From Candidatus Gastranaerophilales bacterium (GTDB taxonomy: Bacteria > Cyanobacteriota > Vampirovibrionia > Gastranaerophilales > Gastranaerophilaceae): a DNA stretch of 40,429 nucleotides. A program made the position numbers and the translations under genes. This document shows, in pieces, positions 1-7,053 of the stretch. The first letter of the stretch is position 1. Each line of letters starts with the position of its first letter. The DNA lies in NCBI GenBank assembly GCA_947624935.1, contig CANQML010000007.1:1-40429 (forward strand), given 5' to 3'. Below the pieces are notes generated by a model. It had not been told where the DNA came from. It made no database searches and saw nothing but the letters and a program-made list of their open reading frames with translations.

Positions 1-1
1 T

Positions 2-934
2 TTGACCCCTCACCCCGTCGCTACGCTCCTCCCCTCTCCCGCAAGGGGCGAGGGGGCATGTTCCAAAAACAGTGGCATTCCAAAGAGCCTAATTAATGTA
101 AAGAACTTAAAGACTTGCGCGAGCGAGCTGAGGGCGAGGATTGACGGCGAAAATGACGCAGTCATTGCAGACGTCAACCGCAGACCCGTTAAACGCGAGC
201 GAGTAAGAAATCGTCTTAACGTCTTAACGACTTCAAAGAAAGTAGCTTTCACGCTCGCAGAGGTGCTAGTGACCCTTGCCGTCATCGGCATTGTTGCCGC
301 AATGACCATTCCTAACCTTGTTCAAAGTTACAAGAAAAAAGTTATTGAAACAAGATTGGTTAATTTTTATTCTACAATGAACCAAGCTATAAAGCTTTCA
401 GAAGTTGATAACGGCGACTTTAGCACTTGGGATAAAATGGGAACAACTTGTACTTTTGATGAAGAAACAGGAAAGTGTATAGACGGCACTGTAGAAGCGA
501 CTAACTGGTATAATAAATATCTAAAAGGGTATTTAAGGGTGTTAGAAGTAAGATCAGATAAATCACCGGATAGTGATAGAGTAAAATGTGTATTATATTT
601 TCCGGACGGAAGTGCTTTGATATTTAGCTCAACCGGCACAGGATTTTACCCTGTTGCCTCAGATTATGAAGAATATTATAATAATCCTAATGATAGAACT
701 TTTTTGTCAAGCAATACTACAGGGATAAAAAGCTTTACATTCAATTGGTATACGGATAATATACACAGTCCACTTGATGTATGGGATGCGCCTTCAAATG
801 TCAGTGATGAAGAAAAAATGGCAAATTGTGACAAAACAGGTGGTCCGGGAGGAATTGGTTTAGGAGCGTTTTGTACATATTTTATTAAGAAAAACGGTTG
901 GAAAATTCCTGAGGACTATCCTTTTAAGTTTTGA
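2..934 (+). CDS. Pseudopilin / type II secretion-type N-methylation protein, 5' end unresolved
   Basis: Secreted or surface pilin-like protein. The class-defining core FTLAEVLVTLAVIGIV begins near residue 83 of the open frame and continues into AAMTIPNL, the usual hydrophobic N-terminal helix with Glu at +5 of the mature form. A prepilin peptidase would cut after Ala (KKVA|FTLAE) instead of the commoner Gly. The mature part is about 228 residues, has few cysteines and no recognised catalytic motif. The roughly 82 residues ahead of the cut are translated repeat DNA that recurs elsewhere in the window (5-57 and 85-130), and no ATG with a ribosome site is visible, so the true start is either a TTG at position 2 or lies off the left edge. 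Pseudopilin class is secure from the core; its partners and substrate cannot be told. Two relatives lie at 23688 and 40139. Confidence 0.8.
   Translation: MTPHPVATLLPSPARGEGACSKNSGIPKSLINVKNLKTCASELRARIDGENDAVIADVNRRPVKRERVRNRLNVLTTSKKVAFTLAEVLVTLAVIGIVAAMTIPNLVQSYKKKVIETRLVNFYSTMNQAIKLSEVDNGDFSTWDKMGTTCTFDEETGKCIDGTVEATNWYNKYLKGYLRVLEVRSDKSPDSDRVKCVLYFPDGSALIFSSTGTGFYPVASDYEEYYNNPNDRTFLSSNTTGIKSFTFNWYTDNIHSPLDVWDAPSNVSDEEKMANCDKTGGPGGIGLGAFCTYFIKKNGWKIPEDYPFKF
5..57. repeat. Dispersed GC-rich repeat, copy 1
   Basis: A stretch with CCCCGTCGCTACGCTCCTCC followed by CTCTCCCGCAAGGGGCGAGG is nearly identical to 38329-38383. Here it is read in frame as the start of the pseudopilin leader (PHPVATLLPSPARGEG). 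GC content is far above the neighbouring genes. Confidence 0.8.
85..130 (+). repeat. Dispersed GAGCCTAATTAATGTAAAGAA repeat inside pseudopilin leader
   Basis: GAGCCTAATTAATGTAAAGA followed by ACTTAA recurs at 1289, at 24851 and, on the minus strand, in the leader of the 40139 pseudopilin (39939-39977). In this gene it encodes SLINVKNLK; in the other pseudopilin it encodes SLLNVKNLT, so the same frame is used. Confidence 0.8.
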
Positions 935-940
935 CAATTT

Positions 941-960
941 GTCGGATTAGTAAATCCGAC
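941..960 (+). repeat. Short hairpin repeat with AGTA loop, copy a
   Basis: GTCGGATTAGTAAATCCGAC is a perfect 8-bp stem with an AGTA loop, followed by CTAC. It sits seven bases after the pseudopilin stop codon, so it may protect or end that mRNA. Relatives with the same frame but different stem bases are at 37958, 37989, 40164 and 40200. Confidence 0.8.
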
Positions 961-1071
961 CTACAAATATGTCATTGCGAGCGGAGCGTCGCAATCGCAA
1001 GGTTTGTGAAATCCAACGACAATGCGATTACGACGTTGCTAACGCTCCTCGTAATGACAAAACATTCCCAC

Positions 1072-1157
1072 GTCATTGCGAGGAGGGCAAGCGTAGCGTA
1101 GCCCGACGAAGCAATCTATTGAGTGGATTGCTTCGTCACTTCGTTCCTCGCAATGAC
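1072..1157. repeat. 86-bp palindromic CATTGCGAG element, copy A
   Basis: GTCATTGCGAGGA at the left end is mirrored by TCCTCGCAATGAC at the right, with an internal GCAATC/GATTGC pair. Copies of identical length occur at 38074-38159 and 40005-40090, partial ones at 24698-24774 and 40231-40265. No transposase is present, so this is a non-autonomous REP- or MITE-like element. Confidence 0.85.
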
Positions 1158-1209
1158 GTTTGCTACTATGCAAAGTTTAATGTGGAAAGTGGCTTGCCAC
1201 CCCGCCCCT

Positions 1210-1248
1210 GCGGTTGTAACACTCGTAAACTCGTGAACAACCGCTTCC
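1210..1248. repeat. GCGGTTGTAACACTCG repeat, copy 1
   Basis: GCGGTTGT and ACAACCGC form inverted ends around a short loop containing ACTCGTAAACTCGTG. Near-identical copies lie at 23767-23805 (inside a pseudopilin leader) and 37828-37866. Confidence 0.8.
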
Positions 1249-1496
1249 CCGCCCTCAAGGGGTGGGGATTGTGTGGCGACAATTCGCAGAGCCTAATTAA
1301 TGTAAAGAACTTAACGTCCTAACGTCTTATCGTCTTAACGACTTTATGTAAAGTGCTTATTCGCCTATTTGCTTATTGGCTTATTCACTTTATTAACTAC
1401 CTTACTCACTCTACTCACCTTACTCACTTTGTAACCGACTTAACGTCTTAACGTCCTAACGACTTAACGACTTTACTTACTCACTTTTATTTATGC

Positions 1497-1502
1497 TAAA
1501 AT
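1497..1502 (+). promoter_or_regulatory. Extended -10 box of ruvC, predicted leaderless
   Basis: TATGCTAAAAT gives a TGN extension and the hexamer TAAAAT. Six bases separate it from the ATG at 1509, so transcription would begin at or next to the start codon. No Shine-Dalgarno sequence precedes the ATG. Confidence 0.6.
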
Positions 1503-1508
1503 AATCTT

Positions 1509-1979
1509 ATGAAGATATTAGGCATAGACCCGGGGATGGCGATTGTCGGTTACTCTCTGATTGATTTTGAAAACGATAATATCAAGCTTTTGCATTCGGG
1601 CTCAATACAAACTCAAAAGGGCGAAAGAGAATCAAAACGGTTATTGGAAATCTTTAACGACATGACTTTTTTGATTGAAAAATACAAACCCGATTGTGCG
1701 GCGATTGAAAAGTTATTTTACTTTAAAAACCAAACAACCGTAATGCCGGTCGCTCATGCAAGAGGGGTAATTCTTACCGTACTTGAAAAATTCAATATAC
1801 CGATTTTTGAATACACGCCGATTGAGGTCAAGCAGGTTTTAACGGGTTACGGGCGCGCCGATAAAAAAGAGGTGGAGCGTATGGTTAAATTGTCGCTTGA
1901 TACCGATACTTTGCCTAAACTTGACGATACGGTTGATTCAATCGCTATTGCAATTTGTCATACAAGGAGTAAATTATGA
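1509..1979 (+). CDS. ruvC: Crossover junction endodeoxyribonuclease RuvC
   Basis: Holliday-junction resolvase that cuts four-way DNA in concert with RuvAB in the cytoplasm. At 156 residues the length fits the family. The start MKILGIDPG is the usual first strand with catalytic Asp7, Glu67 sits in AAIEKLF, and Asp140 and Asp143 lie in LDDTVDSIAIAICH, so the full acidic tetrad is present. The motif YGRADKKEV is also typical. ATG 1509 is chosen because the RNase H-like strand begins immediately. A membrane protein gene overlaps its stop by ATGA, indicating translational coupling. ruvA and ruvB are not in the window. Expression is probably from a leaderless transcript. Confidence 0.97.
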   Translation: MKILGIDPGMAIVGYSLIDFENDNIKLLHSGSIQTQKGERESKRLLEIFNDMTFLIEKYKPDCAAIEKLFYFKNQTTVMPVAHARGVILTVLEKFNIPIFEYTPIEVKQVLTGYGRADKKEVERMVKLSLDTDTLPKLDDTVDSIAIAICHTRSKL

Positions 1980-2407
1980 TAAAAATATTATGTCTTTTAA
2001 GTTTACTGTTGGGTGCGGTGCTGGGAATTATAACGCTGATACCGTTTATCGGCGAAATCGCTTTTTGGATTTTGATGTGTTTTTCAGCGGTTTGCGTAAT
2101 TTTATTTATGACAAAATATAAAATTTTGGATATCCAATCGGTTCAACAAAGCGCCGTTGTCGGGGCTATTGTCGGATTTGTTTCGTTTATAGGGTTTTCG
2201 ATATTTTATATCCCGTCAATTATTATTTTGGCAAAGTTTTTCGGGATATACCCCAATTACGGAGTGTCGGTGTCGTTGGCTAACGCAAGTTTTGGGCTGA
2301 TAACGGTGCTTGTTATATTTATGGGCGTGTTGAGTGCCACGGTTAACGCTTTTTCAGGGTTTTTAACCTATTACGGTATGGAATTTTATAAGAATTATAT
2401 GAGGTAA
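1976..2407 (+). CDS. Small integral membrane protein, function unknown
   Basis: I do not recognise a family. The 143-residue protein is almost wholly hydrophobic, with about four membrane segments (near residues 4-26, 28-47, 60-88 and 100-132) and very few charged residues, ending in a short tail YGMEFYKNYMR. It starts with an ATG overlapping the ruvC stop and preceded by AAGGAG, and mtnA follows after three bases with GAGG just ahead of it, so ruvC, this gene and mtnA form one transcript. Position suggests nothing specific. It could be a small permease-like or scaffold protein, but no motif supports a transport class. Confidence 0.8.
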   Translation: MIKILCLLSLLLGAVLGIITLIPFIGEIAFWILMCFSAVCVILFMTKYKILDIQSVQQSAVVGAIVGFVSFIGFSIFYIPSIIILAKFFGIYPNYGVSVSLANASFGLITVLVIFMGVLSATVNAFSGFLTYYGMEFYKNYMR

Positions 2408-2410
2408 AAA

Positions 2411-3469
2411 ATGGAATTTAAGTCAAAAATCAGAACAATACAGTGGGTCGATACATATTCAAGAATGGTAAATCAGACGCTTTTTCCGTACGAATTTAAG
2501 TACGTTGATATAAAAGACGGTGAGAGTATGTATAGGGCGATTAAAGACATGATTGTTAGAGGTGCGCCGGCTATAGGGATTGCGGGCGCACATGGGGTTG
2601 TTTTGTACGCACAGGAACTTCAGAGTTTGCCTAAAGAAGAATTTATCCCAAAACTTCTTGAAAAAGCGGATTATATGGCATCATCAAGACCTACGGCGGT
2701 AAATTTGATGTGGGCGGTTAAAAAGCAAAAAGATATTATTTTAAATTCCAAATCGGATGTAAAAGGGATTGTGGAGGAATTAAAGCAAAACGCCATAAAG
2801 CTTGAAAACGAAGATATTGAAATAAACAAAAGGATAGGCGATTTTGGCGCACAGGTTGTTCCAAAAGGCGCAACGATACTTACGCACTGTAATGCGGGGG
2901 CGCTTGCAACGGTAGGATATGGAACGGCATTGGGCGTTGTCCGTTCGGCATTTGCAAACGACCCGACAATACAGGTTTTTGCGGACGAAACCCGCCCGAG
3001 ACAGCAAGGTGCAAGAATTACCACGCTTGAACTTACAATGGACGGCATTCCGACAACGCTTATAACTGACGGGATGTGCTCATATTTTATGAAAAAAGGG
3101 ATGATAGATATGGTTGTAGTCGGTGCTGACAGAATTGCCGCAAATGGTGACAGCGCAAACAAAATCGGAACTTATACCGTTGCAATTGCCGCAAAATACC
3201 ATAACATACCGTTTTATATCGCAGCACCGCTGTCAACTATTGATATCAGCATAAAATCAGGTGATGAAATTCCGATTGAGGAACGTTCGCACGATGAAGT
3301 GACGCACATAAACGGCAAAGCAATATGCGCCGACGGAGTAAATATTATAAATCCGGGGTTTGACGTGACGCCGCATGAGCTTATAACGGGCATCATAACC
3401 GAAAAAGGCATACTTAAACCCGATTATGAAAAGTCGATTTTGAACTGTTTTGAGAAACTTTCTTTATAA
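2411..3469 (+). CDS. mtnA: S-methyl-5-thioribose-1-phosphate isomerase
   Basis: Converts methylthioribose 1-phosphate to methylthioribulose 1-phosphate in methionine salvage. The 352-residue length is standard. RGAPAIGIAGAHG (50-62), THCNAGALATVGYGTALGV with the catalytic Cys160, and VVVGADRIAANGDSANKIGTY with the catalytic Asp240 match the MtnA family and exclude the related eIF2B alpha/beta subunits. It is the third gene of the ruvC transcript. The last codons lie in a 27-bp sequence (3414-3440) repeated at 4900-4926. Reading the second copy in the same frame would give an alternative tail, KPDYEKSISEIFTAP then stop, so the present C terminus may have been altered by an insertion. No other salvage gene is nearby. 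Confidence 0.96.
   Translation: MEFKSKIRTIQWVDTYSRMVNQTLFPYEFKYVDIKDGESMYRAIKDMIVRGAPAIGIAGAHGVVLYAQELQSLPKEEFIPKLLEKADYMASSRPTAVNLMWAVKKQKDIILNSKSDVKGIVEELKQNAIKLENEDIEINKRIGDFGAQVVPKGATILTHCNAGALATVGYGTALGVVRSAFANDPTIQVFADETRPRQQGARITTLELTMDGIPTTLITDGMCSYFMKKGMIDMVVVGADRIAANGDSANKIGTYTVAIAAKYHNIPFYIAAPLSTIDISIKSGDEIPIEERSHDEVTHINGKAICADGVNIINPGFDVTPHELITGIITEKGILKPDYEKSILNCFEKLSL
3414..3440. repeat. 27-bp direct repeat, left copy
   Basis: This stretch, which includes AAACCCGATTATGAAAAGTC, is identical to 4900-4926, 1486 bp away. The sequences beyond both ends of the two copies differ. The left copy encodes the mtnA residues LKPDYEKSI. Confidence 0.9.
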
Positions 3470-3647
3470 GCCGTATGCAAATTGATAAACCGATTTTAAA
3501 AAATTTATTATTTCATGCCGATTAAAATACCTAAATAAAATACTTGCCAAATTGTTAAAAAATATTAATAGTATTTTTAATAAAAAGCATTTTTTGAAAA
3601 TAAAAATACTTTATATAAATACACAGGGGAAATTTAATGGAGGAATT

Positions 3648-4871
3648 ATGAAAGTAAGATTACTGAACAAAGTTGCTAATGCTGTTTATAATGCGGCAAT
3701 TAAAGGGGATTTTGAATTAGCTTATGGTAGATTACTAAAAATAAATCCTAAACAGCAGCGTAAAGTTTTAAGTGTTTTTAATAGACAAGCATTTGAAAGA
3801 CTGGGGGTAGAAAACGGAGCAAATATAGTCGCAGATTTTGCCGGATATAGAGGGCTTCAATCAGGTTTGAAGCAAGTTGGCGGAACAAAGGGACTGTCAC
3901 AAAGTATTATTGATTCAATTGATCTTCATCTGACCGATACAATAAATATAGCCTCTAAACGGGTTATAGACGAATTGCCAAAGTCACAATCGGGTTGGGC
4001 AAAGCTAATGTTGAAAGATTCGTGGGTAGAAGCAAAAAGGATATGCAGAAAACCCGCTGATAAGGCTAAAAAATATATAAAAAATAAATTTGATTTATCA
4101 AAATCAAAAAATAAAACAAGCCCATTGATAAAGACCGCGAAACCTAAAAAAACAGCACTAATTACAAAAAATATACCGAATGAATATAAAACTATTTTTG
4201 CAAATTTAGAAGGCAAAACAGGGCAGGAGTTTGTTGATACCGCGTATGAAAATATGGTCAATCACATGAAACTCAATGGAATAGCACCTAAAAGTATAAG
4301 TATTACAGGTGCAGATGGTGTTATGTCTGTAAACGGTGGTTATGATTATGTTAGCAATACTATCAGATATTCACAAAGTTTTGTAGAAAAATGCGCACCA
4401 CAACAACAAATAAATTTATTATCTCATGAACTTAAGCATTGCGAACAATTTACTAATATCTTGAGAACAGAAAATATTGGGGTAAGCGAATATGCAAGAA
4501 CAATAGCCGAAAACAGTTTAAAACAATCATTAAGTAAATCCTCCTTTGATTTTATGCTGAAAAGCAGATATGAACAAGCATTAAAACAAGGGAAAGGAGA
4601 AGAATTTATCCAAAAAACAGTAGATAATTGGACTAAAGATCTTATTCCTCAAATTGAAACTAATTTTGCAGAAGTATTAAAATTACCTAAAATAAAAGCA
4701 AACTCACCGGAAGGAATTAAAGCGGTTCAAGATTTGAAAGCCATGAGAAATTATGAAGGACTTGATGCGTTTGGTTTTGGCTCAGAAACGTATAAAAATA
4801 ATCCTTTAGAAGTTGAAGCATATGCCTTTGGTGATAGTATAGAAAAAATATTTAAAGGTTTTATATCCTAA
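3648..4871 (+). CDS. Putative HExxH zinc metalloprotease, probable insertion cargo
   Basis: Predicted protein of 407 residues starting at ATG 3648, chosen because GGAGG lies five bases upstream; the open frame extends 32 codons further but lacks such a site. The only recognisable signature is INLLSHELKHCEQF near residues 256-269, an HExxH zinc site, with a likely third ligand in NPLEVEAYAFG near the C terminus (about 385-395), an arrangement seen in several zincin families. A lysine-rich segment (about 140-175) separates an N-terminal helical part from the protease part. No signal peptide is clear. Base composition is more AT-rich than mtnA or tsaC. The gene lies alone between two copies of a 27-bp repeat. 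A host-targeted or toxin role is possible but unproven. Confidence 0.7.
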   Translation: MKVRLLNKVANAVYNAAIKGDFELAYGRLLKINPKQQRKVLSVFNRQAFERLGVENGANIVADFAGYRGLQSGLKQVGGTKGLSQSIIDSIDLHLTDTINIASKRVIDELPKSQSGWAKLMLKDSWVEAKRICRKPADKAKKYIKNKFDLSKSKNKTSPLIKTAKPKKTALITKNIPNEYKTIFANLEGKTGQEFVDTAYENMVNHMKLNGIAPKSISITGADGVMSVNGGYDYVSNTIRYSQSFVEKCAPQQQINLLSHELKHCEQFTNILRTENIGVSEYARTIAENSLKQSLSKSSFDFMLKSRYEQALKQGKGEEFIQKTVDNWTKDLIPQIETNFAEVLKLPKIKANSPEGIKAVQDLKAMRNYEGLDAFGFGSETYKNNPLEVEAYAFGDSIEKIFKGFIS

Positions 4872-4899
4872 GTAGTATGAGTGAAACGATTGTGACTCA

Positions 4900-4926
4900 T
4901 TAAACCCGATTATGAAAAGTCGATTT
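4900..4926. repeat. 27-bp direct repeat, right copy, with leftover mtnA-like tail
   Basis: Identical to 3414-3440. In the mtnA frame it reads KPDYEKSI and continues through 4949 as SEIFTAP and a TGA. On the other strand the same bases encode the last residues of TsaC (IDFS and stop). The simplest reading is that mtnA and tsaC once overlapped tail to tail here. Confidence 0.8.
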
Positions 4927-5494
4927 CCGAGATATTTACGGCGCCTTGACGGAAAATTCGGACTTCATTCCCAAATACTCCGCAAACAGTGGATTCCAAA
5001 CCCTGACAACCACATCCGTAATCGGGTACGACGTAATCCGCAAGCCCGTTTGCCAAAGCCTGTTCGTAAGTCTTTGCGCTCGGCTGGTGTGAAAGGTTTG
5101 CGCTCGTTGTTGCAAGTACATGATTTGGGATTGCCTCGCAAATCTGTTTGAAAGTCTTGTTATCGGGAACTCTTATCCCGACAGTCGGCATGGAAGATGT
5201 TATAAAATCAGGTGTTTTATCGCTTTTTTCCGTTACGATTGTCAAAGCCCCGGGGAAATATTTTTTTATAAGCCGACACCCCTCTTTTGGTATGGGTTTT
5301 ACGTAATCCAACAGGTTATAAATCTCGTTTGACATTAAAATCAAAGGTTTTTGCGCCTCTCTGTGTTTTAATTCGTATATTTTTTTAACTGCTTTTTCGG
5401 ATGTCGGCAAGCACCCCAAACCCCAGACCGTATCCGTTACAAAGGCTATTACCCCATCATTTTCAAGCGTTTTTATGATTTTTTTTACTTGCAT
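4910..5494 (-). CDS. tsaC: L-threonylcarbamoyladenylate synthase (Sua5/YrdC/YwlC family)
   Basis: Makes threonylcarbamoyl-AMP from threonine, bicarbonate and ATP for the t6A37 modification of tRNAs reading ANN codons. The 194-residue protein is a single YrdC domain: TDTVWGLGC near residue 20, KHREAQKPL (nucleotide-binding KxR...K) near 43-51, FPGALTIV near 80-87 and TTSANLSHQPS near 129-139. There is no C-terminal Sua5 extension, so the short TsaC type fits better. The start overlaps the murJ stop by 10 bp and is preceded by GGAAAGG, making it the last gene of the spoIID-murJ-tsaC operon. Its final codons lie in the 27-bp repeat, so the C terminus could have been reshaped by the neighbouring insertion. 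Confidence 0.93.
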   Translation of the reverse strand: MQVKKIIKTLENDGVIAFVTDTVWGLGCLPTSEKAVKKIYELKHREAQKPLILMSNEIYNLLDYVKPIPKEGCRLIKKYFPGALTIVTEKSDKTPDFITSSMPTVGIRVPDNKTFKQICEAIPNHVLATTSANLSHQPSAKTYEQALANGLADYVVPDYGCGCQGLESTVCGVFGNEVRIFRQGAVNISEIDFS

Positions 5495-7053
5495 TTGAAC
5501 CTTTCCAGCAATTCTTTTGCATAATCCATTTTGAATATAATATTAAACCAAGTGTAAACCACAAGGCATAAAACGCCGATTGATGCGATTTTTGTCAACT
5601 CAAACACGTATTTTGGAAGCTCAACCGCCTTGTCAAACCACATTGAAACCGCAAAACAAATGACCAAAGTTATACCCCCTGCAACGCACATCTTAATGAG
5701 GTTTTTAAACAAAATCGCATAATCCATTTTGATTTTTTTGGAAATCAAAACGCCCAAAACAACCGCATTGAATAAAGTCACAAGCGAGGTGGAAAGCGTA
5801 ATTCCGCCTATTCCCATGTTCAGATATTTTATAAAAATCGAATTCAAAAGGACTTTTAAAATAATTGACGAAAACGCAACGGCAAAGGGGGTTGCGGAAT
5901 CGTTAAACGAATAGTAAACCCTTGTTATGCTATCTCTAAATACATAGGGGATAATTGAAAACGACAAGAACCACAAGGCTTCTGTTACCATAAATGTCGC
6001 GCGTTCATCAAAGACGCCGCGTTCAAATATTAATCTTATACCGTCCGAGCCGAGTACCAAAATCCCTATAATTATCGGTATTGCACCAAAAAACAGCATC
6101 CCGACCCCTTTATTGAAGTATGTTTTAATCCCTTGCATATCGCCTTTTGCAACAAGGGTTGAAAAAATCGGGAATAACGGCACCAAAAATGCCGTAACAA
6201 GTATTCCGACAGGGAATTGAAATACTCTGTTTGCATATCCGATTGACGTCCAAACCCCTTCACTTAAAGACGATGCAAAAAACATATCGACGTAAATATG
6301 GATTTGCCCCACAGTCGAGCTTAAAACGGCAGGGAAAAGCAGTTCTAAAATCTGATTGAAATTCCCGTTATTGAAAAAATCAAAATTCGGACGGATTTTA
6401 TAGCCTAAACTCCTTACGCGGGGGATTTGCAAAAGCAATTGGCACAAAGCTCCGACAACGGTCGCCGTTGCAAGCACAATGCCCGATTTGTCACCGCCCG
6501 TTATCAAAAGTGTTGATATGATTACAACACTTACAATTATTGGTGAAAGGCTTGGCAAAATAAATTCTTTATATGTTACCAAAATTCCGTAATAAATCCC
6601 GATTAATCCGCCGATTACAAGCGACGGGCACATGATTTTAAGGTGTGTGCTTGCAAGATTGATTAATTCGGGGTTACCGTCGGATATGATTATTGACATT
6701 ATTTGATGAGAGAAGAAAAAGCAAAGTAATGTCAAAATTGTGAAAAATATAAAACTTGAAGTTACGAAAGTGTTAAAGAGTTTTTCGGCGACTTCGGGCG
6801 GTTTTTCTTTCAAATTCGGGATGATTTTGGTAAAAACCGCAACAGCGGCGCTATGGAAAGGTCCGCCTATTCCGCCCAAAAGCGTTACGGCAAGCGCAGG
6901 GAACTGGTATGCGTAAAAATACGCATCAGACGCAAGCGATGCGCCGTAATAGTTTGCCACCACCATATCTCTTATAAATCCTGCAAGTTTGCTGATAACG
7001 GTTACAAACGCTATCAGCCATGCCGCTTTTAATACACTATCAGTCTTTGCCAT
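5485..7053 (-). CDS. murJ: Lipid II flippase MurJ (MviN)
   Basis: Polytopic inner-membrane protein that moves lipid II to the periplasmic face for peptidoglycan synthesis. At 522 residues with about 14 hydrophobic segments, it has the expected length and the family N terminus (SVLKAAWLIAFVTVISKLAGF, then IRDMVVANYYGASLASDAY) including conserved arginine and the DAYFYA motif. Other family-like segments are LGGIGGPFHSAA and FQFPVGILVTAFLVPLFP. The start lies inside the end of the SpoIID-like gene (14-bp overlap), and tsaC starts before its stop, so the three are translationally coupled. Placing a flippase next to a glycan-cleaving SpoIID-family enzyme makes a small cell-wall operon. Confidence 0.95.
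   Translation of the reverse strand: MAKTDSVLKAAWLIAFVTVISKLAGFIRDMVVANYYGASLASDAYFYAYQFPALAVTLLGGIGGPFHSAAVAVFTKIIPNLKEKPPEVAEKLFNTFVTSSFIFFTILTLLCFFFSHQIMSIIISDGNPELINLASTHLKIMCPSLVIGGLIGIYYGILVTYKEFILPSLSPIIVSVVIISTLLITGGDKSGIVLATATVVGALCQLLLQIPRVRSLGYKIRPNFDFFNNGNFNQILELLFPAVLSSTVGQIHIYVDMFFASSLSEGVWTSIGYANRVFQFPVGILVTAFLVPLFPIFSTLVAKGDMQGIKTYFNKGVGMLFFGAIPIIIGILVLGSDGIRLIFERGVFDERATFMVTEALWFLSFSIIPYVFRDSITRVYYSFNDSATPFAVAFSSIILKVLLNSIFIKYLNMGIGGITLSTSLVTLFNAVVLGVLISKKIKMDYAILFKNLIKMCVAGGITLVICFAVSMWFDKAVELPKYVFELTKIASIGVLCLVVYTWFNIIFKMDYAKELLERFKCK

Larger units (their letters stand above)
935..1508. other. Gene-free repeat block between pseudopilin and ruvC
   Basis: No credible gene. 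In order it holds a hairpin (941-960), a diverged member of the CATTGCGAG palindromic family (971-1058), a full 86-bp member (1072-1157), the GCGGTTGTAACACTCG element (1210-1248), the GAGCCTAATT element (1289-1344), and two runs built from CTTAACGTC and ACTCACCTT words (1313-1345 and 1380-1486). The ruvC promoter follows at 1497. Confidence 0.85.

Noticed and set aside
969-1322. Open frame of 117 codons after the first pseudopilin
   Set aside because: It is the translation of the palindromic and GCGGTTGTAACACTCG repeats (HCEEGKRSVARRSN, LRHFVPRND), has no ribosome site and no pilin core.
1313-1486. CTTAACGTC and ACTCACCTT word runs resembling a CRISPR or tandem repeat array
   Set aside because: Words are of uneven spacing and length, with no unique spacers and no cas genes. 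The same words appear in reverse at 37615-37700.
2671-3162. Minus-strand open frame of 163 codons within mtnA
   Set aside because: The plus strand carries a complete, motif-rich MtnA, so this is a shadow of its codon bias.
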